Below are positions 34,623-45,604 of a stretch of 53,565 nt of DNA, in pieces. The notes below the pieces were generated by a model that saw only the letters and a list, made by a program, of their open reading frames with translations, did not search any database and was not told the DNA's origin. Source of the stretch: Vitrella brassicaformis (Eukaryota; Sar; Vitrellaceae). The DNA lies in contig CDMY01000549.1 of assembly GCA_001179505.1 (NCBI GenBank), forward strand, positions 1 through 53,565, given 5' to 3'. Within the stretch, counting starts at the first letter, position 1. Each line of letters opens with the position of its first letter. A program made the position numbers and the translations under genes.

Positions 34623-37600
34623 ATGCCGACTCCCATCTATGACTTCATCCAGGAGCATGAGCTCGAGTTCCAAGCCGGCCCAGACAGCTTCCTCGGTCAC
34701 CAAGAAAGCACAGATCAATTGCCTGTCATGGTCACCATCATGAAGACGGACGATGCATTGCTGCAGGTTCAGGAGCATTCGGATGCGTGGTGAAGGCCAA
34801 GTGGAACGGCAAACCTGTCGCTGTCAAGATACTGGTGAGAGTGGTTGTGCCGCAGGAAAAAGCCGCGGAAGCAGCAATGGATGGCTCTCACGATGCAGAA
34901 TCATGCGAATATTGAGGAGGTGAGGAAGGAGGTCCACGTGCTTTCACACGTTCAGCATCCCAACTTGATCAAGTTTCTCGGGCTGGCCGTGGCCGAGAAA
35001 AATGGGAAACTGATGATTGTCACAGGCACGCATCGCCCTCCCGTTCGTGAACTCTCCCACGATTGGCGCTTGCAATGTCTTGATGCCTCAGAGCACTGCA
35101 TTGGCGGCACATTGCATACATATTTGGCGGACCTCAAGGAGAGACTTGATGACAGCCTTCGGCAAAAGCTTGCCGTGCAGGTAACACAAAGAGAGGCGCA
35201 TCCCTGTTGATGCTTGATGGATGATGTGTACAGGTCTGCGAGGGCGTTGCTGCTCTTCACGCACACAAAGTCGTCCATCGCGACCTCAAGCCCGCTAACA
35301 TTCTCGTACGCAGCTCGAAGAGCCTGACTTCTCGTCAGATTCGATGTGTGTGCGCCTCAGGTGGATGGCCAAGGAGACGTCAAACTCTCCGACTTCGGCC
35401 TGGCGAGGTTTATAGAAGGCACGAGTCGGTCAGTGGCTATGGGTAAGAGAACAACATACGTAGCAAGAGACAGACAGGCAGACCGACAGGCCGACAGGCA
35501 GACAGGCGGGTGGACAGATAGAGAGACAGATAGAGATACACACAGAGAGAGACACCGACACACAGACACGGGCAGGCGGGCAATTTCAGGGCCTACGTGA
35601 CAGCGTTGTTTTTGTGTAGGGGCGGGCACACACGGCTTCATGGCGCCAGAGGCCTATGATCCAAGTAAGCAATGGCATATATATCGCCTCTCTTCTCATG
35701 GATCGTTGATCTGCCTGGCCTGCAGCGAAGCGGCTGACCCTCGCATCTGACATTTGGGGACTCGGAGGCATCCTGGTAGAGATTCTGGGAGGTAAGAGTG
35801 CAGTGTCCTTCTTGCCCTCTCAACCATTTTCTCTGTGCCTCCGCAGGGAAGAAACCCTTTCCTCAGTTGAGTGGACTGACACCGGAGCTGGCCATGGTGG
35901 AGGCCATGAGACTGTACAAGGAGAGAGTGAAGGTTCGTCTACAGTAGGAGATACTGTTCTGGACAGACTCATTGACAGCTTGTCTTAGCCTTATCCCCTT
36001 GTTTATTGACAGCCTGAGATCCCCACGGGCAAGCTGTTCCCTCCCCATGTCCGACAGATCATTGAGGTACACTGGACGAAATGGACAGCAAACTCCGTGT
36101 ACGCCGTCCCTGTGCAGAGATGTTTTGACTACGAACCGAGCAAGCGACCGACGGCCAAGGAGGTGCATCCGATATGAACGGGGACAATCGTGTACCTGTC
36201 ACCTGTGTCTTTCGTAGGTGCTGGATGCATTGAAGGGCCCACCCAGACCGGTGACACCGAATCCTCGGCCGATGGACAGCAACGAGGCGAGTAAGGCTGT
36301 ATCAAGCTTACGCCTCATCTGTGTGTATTAGCGATGGATCGCTCGGATAGCTTTTATGAGTCAGACACTATCACACTGCCGAAAAAGCCGATATCGGTGC
36401 CCGTCTCGCCCTCGCCTTCACCAGTGCCCAGAGAGGTGTGCGAAGCCTCTGTGCTTTCGCTCCGTGTCACCGATTGGCCTGACCCTGCTGCAGAAGGACA
36501 TCTTCGCTGCTGTGAAGGCTGACGATTTCGAATCTGTGACTCAGCTGCTTCAAGACCACGGAAAGTCAAAACTCGAGAAGCGAGACAATTCGAAAGTACG
36601 GGCAACTGTCACTGTCACCCGTCTGGGAGTGTTTGTTTGTTCCCGCAGAACACACCCTTCTTGATAGCTTCGGGAGAAGGCCACGACAAGATCATGCGGT
36701 TGATGTACGTCAAATATGGTGTACTGATTCTGAAGCAGAAGAACACACTGGATCAGTGGACTGCGATGCATTGGGCTGCTAGACATGACAGAGTCGAGGC
36801 TGTCATCTTGCTGCTTGAGTTAGGTGGCCCCGAACTCCTGTATGAATGCACCAAGGTAAGACAGGAGCGCTTGAAGTTTCGATGATCCCTTGTGGGCCAA
36901 TGGATTATTCCATTGCAGGATGGTGCAACGGCATTTCTGATCGCTGCCTTCCATGGCCATGTCCGTACCATGAAAGAGATGCATTCCACTGAAGGAGAGG
37001 CCCTTCTTCGTCAGAGCAATGTGAGACTCACTGTGAGACAGGCTTGTGACGCGTCTCATTCTCTCACTTCGTTCTATTGGTGTTTGTATCGCCAGCACTA
37101 TGGCGATACAGCGCTTCATGGGGCCGTTGAAGGAAGTCACTCTTCAGCAGTCACTCAGCTACTCGAATGGGATCCCTCCCTCCTTGAGATCAGAAACAAA
37201 AACGTAAAAGACAACGAAGAAAGAACATGAATCACGCATGTGATGGAACAGGGCAAAACGCCTTGGAATCTTGCCGCGGAGAAACCTGAAATCCAGCAGT
37301 CAATGGCCAAGTACAAGAGCTCCACCGAAGAGGTACTCATTGGCTCGCACGACAGCGACAACGCCATTTTTGAGGCCGCGAGGGCTGGTGATAGGGGGTC
37401 GGTGAGGGGCCTGCTTGCTAAACATGGACCGGAACTACTCGACAAGCAAGACAACTTGGGGGTACGACATTGTTATATGACTGAAGATCGCTGGCTCGTG
37501 TCTCCTCATTTGTGCGCTCGCGCAGGGCACTCCATTCATCATCGCTGCTCTGAAAGGACGTGTCGGTGTCATGCAAGTCATGTACAACGAATACGGCTCT

Positions 37601-39545
37601 TCTATCCTCCAGCAAACGAATACATCGGTACACATCCGAACGCTCTACATTGCTGCGAGATATGTTGGCTGTGATGTAATGCAGCATGGTGGTCCAGCCA
37701 TGCATTACGCTGCCATGTCCGGCCATGTTGGAGCTGTCGATCTACTTCTGAAGTGGAGTTCTCCGATGCTCTACGCGCACAACTCGGTAAGACACCGTAA
37801 CATGCATCCGAAAGCTCATGATACATTCCGCTCTCCGGCAGAGAGGCGACACGCCATTCATCTGTGCTGCCGCGAACGGACATCTGGAAGTGCTGAAGGC
37901 CATGCATGCCAAGGGGGGCAATGGCCTCCTCTCGCCGAAAGCCGTCGTAAAATACACGTGAAGACGCACACAATGGATGTCTTCGATATGCTCGGTTCGT
38001 TTTGTTTTCTGGTGTGTGACACACAAAGGACGGAAATACAGCACTCCATCATGCAGCAATAAATGCGCACCACACAGGCCACTCTGAAATTGTGGACCAG
38101 CTGTAAGAGACACAGATCAATGACGTCAATATCTCATCCTCTTTGTTTCCCTCTTTACCTGCTGCGAAGGCTCGAGTGGGCTGGGGCGGCTCTGCTGGAC
38201 ATCAAGAACAATTTGGCCAGTGCACATATATTCACATCATCGTGTGATGTGCTCATCTCATCTCATCTCATCTCATGGCAACAGGGGAAGACGGCGTGGG
38301 ATTTGGCGGAGAGAAAGCTTGAGATCAGAGAGATCATGGCGAAACACAAGGAGCAAAGAGGTCAGCGAGTCTGTTTGTCCTCGCATGAGAGACACATCAA
38401 GTGCATCCATTTCTGGTTGTGTGACAGGTGCAATGAAATACGTGAGAGGCCAAGTGACCTCTCCTAACGTCGAAGTGCCACGTGCCAACGAGTATTGTTC
38501 TTGTGCTGGTTGCGTCAGAGTGACATCTTTGAAGCTGTCAGAGCCAACGACGTCCAGTCCGTGGCCCACCTGATCGACACCGAAAAGGAGATACTCGACA
38601 AACGAGAAGAGGGCTACTTTAAGGCATGCAATCATGAAGGCGATGGAAGTTCAGTTGTCTGTTATCTTAATTCATGCCCGCAGCTCAAACCCTTCATCGT
38701 GGCTGCAAAGGAGGGTCACGTGGGCGTAATGTCGGTCATATACTGCAGCAAGCCTGACATACTGCAGCAAACAGACGTGGTACCAACACAGAGAAAGCAT
38801 TTTCTCTGCTGCTCTTGATAACGAGATGTGTTGGGTGTAATGGAATGCAGACCGGGTGGAATGCCATGCACATCGCTGCCAGGGAGGGCCATGCTGCGGC
38901 CGTCAAGCAGCTGCTGGAGTGGGATGCCAAACTCCTCTATTCATGCACTGCGGTAACAGAGCACATATGTCCCCGCCGCCTCAGCGTGTCGATTGTGTCT
39001 GTGTGTCGATTGCAGTCCGGCGAGACGCCATTGATGTTGGCCGCCCGCAATGGTCATGTGGATGTGATACAGGCAATGCATCGCAAAGCAGGGGGAAGAC
39101 ACGACCTACTCAAACAGAAGGACAATGTGACACCAATAGCCGAAAACACACGCAGAATGCCTCTCATCAGATCGGTTGCACTTGTGTGGGTGCATGACAC
39201 ACGCAGAATGGCGAGACGGCACTCCACTGTGCTGTATTCTGGGGCCACACAGAAGTTGTGTCTCAGCTGTGAGTCAAAACTCAATGACTGACCCAAGCAT
39301 CTCACCAACACACTCTCTGTGTGTGTCATTCTCAAAGGCTCGAGTGGGGCGGCGGTGTTCTGCTCGATATCAAAATCAAGACGGTGAGTGCACACAGACA
39401 ATCGATATCACACCATCGATGGTCGAGTGATATGCTCATCTCATGACGACAGGGGAAGACGCCATGGGACATATCCTTTCAACTTCAATGTCCCAGGGCG
39501 GCCAGGTCGGAGATTGAAGGGATCGTGAAAAAGTACAAGCGGTAG
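34623..39545 (+). CDS. Protein kinase with C-terminal ankyrin repeats, paralogue 2
   Basis: Direct-repeat paralogue of the gene at 23956-27921. The first visible ATG (34623, [20 protein letters not shown]) aligns to [20 protein letters not shown] of paralogue 1; a longer leader could be hidden in the gap. The kinase domain is intact: SGAFGCVVKAKW, VAVK (near 34820), [10 protein letters not shown] hinge, [10 protein letters not shown] (near 35285), DFGLARFIEG (near 35395), [28 protein letters not shown]. After a PVSPSPSPVP linker (near 36400), three ankyrin blocks begin with [11 protein letters not shown] (36497), NAIFEAARAGD (37360) and [11 protein letters not shown] (38522). The third is closest to paralogue 1. 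The stop is TAG at 39543. The gene is longer than paralogue 1 by about one ankyrin block. The GC-AG intron is conserved at 35026-35091; the (AGAC)n intron is shorter here. Confidence 0.85.
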
Positions 39546-40395
39546 CCTTGTACTTGACGCCTTGTGAGACAACGATAGATTTTCTGGTCTGATGTGTGTG
39601 AAGTGTGTAAGGCCTTGTTTCTGTCTAGGGCCTGATAGACAGCAGCTGCCACTCTTGTCATGCGAGTGGCACACGGTGTGCTCATCGATCCGTGTGCAGC
39701 AGAAACCTTTGCACAAATCATGTCTGATGCGTCTCGATCGCGCACACAAATCTCACATCACATAAGAACACAGAAACAGACACCGACAGTGTCACCGTAT
39801 ATCTATTATTATGTCGGGTGTCGCTCGTCAGAGAAGTCGACTGTGATGTGATGTGCGCGTGAATGTCTCTCACAGACCCACGCTATGTAATTAGCAAAGG
39901 TGTCTCTGAGTGGATCTGCACAGAAACACAGACATCAAGGTCATGACACAGCGCCATGCCATTCATCTGCATGTGTGACATGGCCGACTGTTATGTATCT
40001 TTGATGTGTCACTCCAAGGGAGTAAGTGCATGGAGGACCCCATTCATTCGTTCATTCGTAATGTCTCGTACATGTGCGCTTGTGTCCTCCGTCGAGGCAT
40101 CAAGCAGAAGAAACACACATGCTTACCATCACATGCATGCGCATGGCCGGAAAGATCGAAAAATAGACCATAAATACAAGCACACAAAACGCACACTGGC
40201 GTGTGATCCAAAAAGCAAGTAAGGGAGGAAGAAAGGGAGCGAGAAAAAGGAAACGAAAAAGATCTGTACCCACGACCGCCGCTCACGAAAAACATTCCAA
40301 AGTACGACAAGAACGAACACAACACTGAAGACCAAAAAGATGGATGGCAAGGCAGCGGCGCACATGACAGTACAGACCCGTGAATCGACGGTGTC
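39546..40395. other. Convergent spacer with duplicated 3' region
   Basis: The first ~110 bases (gaagtgtgtaaggcc...gatagacagcagctgccact) match the sequence after kinase-ankyrin gene 1 (27918-28020), so the gene duplication carried its 3' end. The rest shows no coding signal on either strand. Confidence 0.55.
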
Positions 40396-41239
40396 TCAGC
40401 CCCTTCCCTTCTTGCCGGCCTTCCTGCCTTTCTTGCTCAGGCCCAGCTGTTGCACATATGGCTCGCGCACTGCTCGAACATCCTTCGGCCAGCCTGGATT
40501 CACACCATATCAAACAACACCACGAATGGAAACAAATGGATAAGTGGCTTCCTTTTCAGTGGGTCCATCGAGAGTGCTTCATGCACATACCGTCCTTGAG
40601 GATGGCCCATAGCCTGCGAGCAGGATAGCACCTCCACATCTCATACCCATCTCGCTCATTCTTCCCGCACAGCTCGTGGGCGCGCAAAGAGAAGCTCCAT
40701 CCACCGCTCTTCAAGGTGAAGCCGAGCCCGTTTCGATATGTGCACCTGTCCGGCGCATCGTACACCTGGTCAATTCTCTTGAGAGGCCGGAACGCTGCAC
40801 TGAACAGACCCACCCAAGGAGAGTACGGGAGCAATACGCACGGGTGATGTGTGTCTGTGTATGCGCGCGTGTGCGTGTGTACCTACCGTGCTCGCGCTTC
40901 ATCCAGTGCTCTCGCAGCGGCCGTGCGGTGGGGCCTCCTTGGTGAACACCCACTTGCGGAACAGCAGGAACTGCTGCTTAAGCAAGCAACTGCTCCTGCT
41001 TCCCTAGCCTGTATGTCCACTGCAGGTCCGCGACAATAAGCTGGTTTCTTGGCCGCCTCAGCTCCCTCTTCTTCGCGTTCTCGGCGCTCTGCCCAGTACT
41101 TCTTGGATGCTGCGGAATGGCTCTTTCTGCCTTCGTCGCCGCTCTCTTGCCTCAGAACGGCGCTCCATTCGGCTTTCGCTACCTGCGAACAACAGACGGA
41201 TACAGCAGCAGATCCACCGGTGCTAAAGAAGGTCAACAT
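40396..41239 (-). CDS. Unrecognised small basic protein, at least 3 exons
   Basis: I do not recognise the family. The last exon (40396-40493) encodes WPKDVRAVREPYVQQLGLS and a Lys/Gly/Arg-rich tail KKGRKAGKKGRG, with TGA at 40396-40398. It joins in frame (gac g|gc tgg) to an exon at about 40590-40830 with QVYDAPDRCTYRNGLGFTL and YEMWRCYPARRLWAILKDG. The upstream exon (about 40883-41239) has AEWSAVLRQESGDEGRKSH and a charged segment KKYWAERREREEEGAEAAKK. Exon borders around 40880-41010 are uncertain, because fragments such as FLLFRKWVFTKEAPPH and RPLREHWMKREH sit in different frames. The basic tail and charged composition would fit a mitochondrial or nucleic-acid-binding component, which is only a guess. 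Confidence 0.5.
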
Positions 41240-41581
41240 GCTGCTTTCTCACACATCTCGCAAGTGGGGCAGGTTGTAGGGTTTGGGCTACAGGGTTACG
41301 AACCCTGTTTTGGTTTCTGAATTTTCTCCCGAGGTTGTCTCTCTCTCTCTGTTCTCGTCGGAGACAGTCCACCTTACCTGCCAATCGAGATGGATTGCAC
41401 GCCCGTGTCTGTGAAATCGCTTCTGCCGGGTGGCTTCTGCGGCGTTCTGCCCATTTCAGAGGTGAGTGGACACACACAGAGAGAGAGAGATCCATGTTGC
41501 AGCACGAACAATGGCACTTACATCTCAGAATTCGGCTCTTTTCATCGCGGCATCGCGGCAGAACCTGGACAACACACGCAG
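41240..41581. promoter_or_regulatory. Divergent promoter with telomere-like motif
   Basis: Sits between the unrecognised gene (-) and ankyrin gene A (+). gtagggtttgggctacagggtt at 41276-41297 is the third copy of the telomere-like motif and contains an exact reverse-strand AAACCCTA. An open stretch with ATG at 41390 (MDCTPVSVKSLLPG) ending in a donor at about 41461 may be an upstream non-coding or alternative exon. Confidence 0.45.
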
Positions 41582-42870
41582 ATGGGAGGTAGGTGCGACC
41601 TCACTCACCCTACGACACACAGATCATGCCACGCGACGCCTGCTTGCTGCTTGTGTATGCTCGTCATTCAGGACTGCCCTCTTGCGTCCTTGCAATGGGG
41701 ATTCGTCGGGGCACACTTACACTGGAGTGGGCCACGCAGCTGCTGGACATGGGAGCCGACGCCAGCTTCACCACGGAGGACTCAGGGGAGAGCCTCATCA
41801 ATCTGGTCATCAAGCATCACAGAACGGCTGAGAGTCTGTCCATTGTCCGCCTGCTCATCGAGAGGGGAGCTGACATCAACCATTGCGGCCAGTCGGATTA
41901 TCTATGGGATCCTCGCGCCCGGCCGCCGATCCAGCAGGCCCTCGTAAAGGGCCGTTATGACGTCGCCCATCTGCTCCTGGATGAGCCCAATCTGAGCCTC
42001 ACCGCATTGCGTGGTGGGCTGCTGTGGCGTGTGGCGGTCTATGCGCGTCATGGCACCGTGTCGTCTGCTGACAAGCTGGCCATGGTCAAGAAGCTCGTGA
42101 GGATCGGTGGAGCGGCGCTTATCAGCACTTCCTCGTCCCGGGGCTGCAACGCGCTTCACAGCTTCTGTGAGTATCCTCTCGCGTACCCCTCTGCTCAGCT
42201 TGCAGTCATCGCTTACCTCATCAACAAGGGAGGGCGGGAGATTGTTGACAAGAAGGATTTCTCGGGTCGCACCCCTCTCCACTACGCGGCTCGGAGCGGG
42301 TGCCCTCCAGTGGTGCTCCGGCTGCTGCTACGCAAGGGAGCGTCGATCACGGCAGCGCATCCCTTCTATCTGCACAAGGAGGCACAGGGGAGGCTGTTGA
42401 CGGCATACCGTTACTACCTCCGCTGTGAGCTGCCGGTCCAGGTGAGCATTGCGGCGAAGACCGCCCTCCTGCCTGGTCGCGCGCTGGCCAGCACACCACT
42501 GCCGGATGGCGTCACTGATAGCATTGAGTGCCTCATCGGTCTGTCCAGCCCGCCCACTGTCGACATTCCCATCGGTGAGCAGCCCTTCGGCTGTCTCATC
42601 AATCTGCTGGTCAACGGCTACCTGTCATCAGCCTACGAGTGCATTCGGCAGACGGGCAGCACGGAGGCAATGGGAAGTCGGCTTGACGATGTGCTGCAGC
42701 AAGTGCGCGAGACAGCCAAGAGTGAACGAGGGCGGTTCGATGTTAAGCCGGTCGGCTGCCGCCGGGTGATCGAGCGCGCAGCGGGCGGAAATGGCTGGAG
42801 GGACGGGGGGGATACTGTCTGTAGTGTGAATATGTATGTGCACATGCTCGTGTACACTCTTTGTCATTAG
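41582..42870 (+). CDS. Ankyrin-repeat protein A, 7-nt first coding exon
   Basis: The proposed start is atgggag (41582-41588), spliced at gtaggt to the exon at 41672, giving MGGLPSCVLAMGIRRGTL. The same 7-nt start exon occurs in ankyrin gene B, which supports it. The large exon encodes ankyrin repeats (LTLEWATQLLDMGADASF, SIVRLLIERGADINH, GRTPLHYAARSGCPPVVLRL). A C-terminal module shared with gene B follows (VSIAAKTALLPGRALASTPL, VDIPIGEQPFGCLINLLVN). The stop is TAG at 42868. No enzymatic domain is visible; a binding or adaptor role is inferred. The gene is divergent from the unrecognised basic protein gene. Confidence 0.75.
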
Positions 42871-43748
42871 CCCGTCTGCCTGTCTGCCTGCCAGCCTGTG
42901 TGCGTGAGCTCAGGATTTCGCCATGTATCGCTTTGTACCAGGGGATGTGACAATAGCGTATGTATGTATGTGTGTACGTGTGTATACAGGTGTGTGTCCA
43001 TGTGTACAATATCTCTTTGTGCATGTCCATGACATTAGCCCGCCTGCCTTCCTGCCTGCCTACCTGTGTGCGTGAGCTCAGGTGGGTGTCTCGCGATACG
43101 TGTCGCGATCGATCGCTGTGTCGTGATTGATGTGTGACCGACCGACTGATATCGGTCGACCCATTTTGTACGTACGTAATTGACGTCTATGTGTGTACGT
43201 AACATACGTACGTAGGTATCACGTCTCACGGACAGGTGTGAGCTCTATATCGTGGGTCGATGGCTGACGGGCCGGCTGGCTTTGTTTCATACGTTGAATA
43301 AAGGTGATTGATTGGTCCTCTGTATGCTTGTATACAACACACAAATAGCAAACAAGACAGTCTTTCTTGAATCAATGAATGGATGGATGGATGCGCGATT
43401 GATGAGCAAACAAACGAATGACCGATTTCCTCATGTATCGCGTCACACGACATCCCTGCCACCTCGCTGCATGCACTCTGCACTGATCTCCTGGCTGTTC
43501 GCCCTTGCCCATTCGCACCTCAGCAACGAAGCCGATTTGCAAATGAGGTGGGGCTCCACCCAACAGCAGTAGTAGGAACACCGAAAGCAGGCGGCCACCG
43601 CAATCGCCGCATCCCTAGGATGCGTCTACCGTCAGCCTGCCGCAACTGTCCTCTCGGCGACACGTCTGATCTCTCTCTCGGCCGATGTCGCCCAACAGCA
43701 CCACCCACTAGAAGCACCACACTGCCAGCATCAATGTCCACCGGCGGG
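42871..43748. other. Convergent spacer with a ~165-bp direct repeat
   Basis: Two copies of cattagcccg(t/c)ctgcc...tgtgcgtgagctcagg start at about 42866 and 43031. The first copy covers the stop codon of ankyrin gene A. tacgtacgta runs lie near 43170-43215, and gttgaataaaggtgatt (43294) contains AATAAA. No gene is visible. Confidence 0.55.
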
Positions 43749-45395
43749 CTAAGCTTCATAGTAGGCGGTGGGCACCGCATCGACCGAAGTGAGCTCCCGC
43801 TCGCCAGACTGCTGGGACAGCAGCAGGGCATGGTGCATTGGGTGGGTGGGGTGGGCGGATGCATAGGTGCGAAGCTGCATCCATGAGTGGAAGTAGTGGG
43901 CCGCAATGAGACCCGCTGCTGCGCCGACAGCCACGTCGGACAGATGGTGCCGATTGTCCGTCACACGAGATACGGACACTGCAGCAACAAACCGGGCAAC
44001 AAACCACACACACGCATCACGTCTGTGGGCTGAGTCCGGGTCTCTCACCTGTGATGGCGACCAGGGCAGCGGCTATGTTACAAAGCTGATGAAGGGCCTG
44101 CAGTGGAGCACAGGCAACAGTTTGTTGTGTGTTGTATGCACAAGACAAGGGCTGAGGATCATGGACACACACGCTTCGCCTCACCGGCGCCTTCTTCGGC
44201 GGCCAATGATGCCTTAAATAAAGCTGACAAGACACACACGGCAGACGGATACGGCCTAGAGAGAGGTGGATTATCAAGATTTCCTCTCTCCCTCCTGCCT
44301 GACTGCCTGTCTGTCTTCCTGTCTGATCGAGTCACTCACCACTAACAGGCCCATTGCATAGAAGCTGCAGGCGGCATGGCCAGATGGGAATGAGAGACGA
44401 CCTGTGGCCCGAACACAGAGATCACAGACGACGAGTGAGGCAGTCTGTCTGGTGTGAGTAGGTCCATCTCACCCTGCAGGATCGTCCGTTCGTCGCCCTT
44501 ACAGACACCAACCTGATATCCTGCACACACACACACACACGTATGTTCGCGTGCCGGCTGTGTCGGCGCAGCTGGTTGGCTTACCGACCTTACCGACCAG
44601 GATAGAAGTCTTGCGGCTGATACGGGGCATACTTCGGCTGACACCTGCTGATAAAATCAGGCCGCAACCTGCCCACCATCTTCTTAGTAAGATCCACAGC
44701 GATGCCCAGCACAAACAAGCCCAGTGTGCTGCCATATAGCTGTCGTGACCAGGCCACTCTCGGCCGCAGCCTCAGCCAGAACAGATCAAGACACAGTAGC
44801 AACACCTGCAGCAGTTGCCAAGCGAACAAACGGTACATTCATGTGTGTGGCTGATGGTGTGGCTGCTGGCTGACCAGGGTGGCAGCAACAATGGCCGCGA
44901 GCGTCCATGCAGGTACGATCTCTCCGCTCTTCATCGGCGAAGATATCGAGGTGTCACTGAAACAAACACACGCACAGTTGACGAGCTCACCATCCACAGC
45001 GACTCATTCATCCCATTCATCTGTCATCTCCCTCACCCTTTGAAGAACGACCTCTTGACAGCCACGCCAGGCACCAGTTCTGCGAAGGCAGCAGCAAGGC
45101 CAACACCCACAAATAGCGCCCCATCGGTCCAGTGCGCCACGGCACCCGCAGCGTTGCCCCGCATTTCCTCGTAGGGCCCCTCTACGTCCACCGACACGTC
45201 GGCCTGCTTCTCTGCGGCTGCTGTTGGCTGCGGTGCTGTGGACGAGTTGGGAAGGGCTGATGGATCTGGCTCATTGGACGACGGCCGTTGCTGCAGCTCA
45301 CGATAAGACGGACCGTTGCCGCGCTTCTGCATCTTTGCCCATCTCCCTTGCCCTTCTCTCCTTTGAGAGGGAGGCGGGTCGCTAGGGTGCTCCAT
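43749..45395 (-). CDS. PAP2-type lipid phosphate phosphatase
   Basis: The start is the ATG ending at 45395 (MEHPSDPPPSQRREGQ). A long charged cytosolic N-terminus is followed by multiple hydrophobic segments. The three-part PAP2 active site is present: KKMVGRLRP (near 44675), FPSGHAACSFYAMGLL (near 44370) and SRVTDNRHHLSDV with GAAAG (near 43940). The stop is at 43749-43751. The exons are joined in frame, with introns near 44960, 44850, 44530, 44430, 44300 and 44020. Family members dephosphorylate phosphatidic acid, lysophosphatidate or related lipids at membranes. It is divergent from ankyrin gene B with 209 bases between starts. Confidence 0.88.
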
Positions 45396-45604
45396 GAAAC
45401 CGCTACTCCGAGGTGGGCTCAAGCGGCAGTTCTTTTCTTTTCCTTCGTCGGAGCTGCTACAGGAAGGTAATCAGAAGTAATCATGGTGTGGATCTATGAA
45501 GGCACCGACGGATCATCTATCACCTGTGATGTTTCGTTGCAGCTGGATCTTCCATTCGTTTGTTGTGACACGCACAGCAACTCGCTCTCACGTCATCGAG
45601 TCAC

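Noticed and set aside
34207-34793. Long ORFs running through the second N gap
   Set aside because: The frame is open only because the Ns cannot encode stops; this is not evidence of coding.
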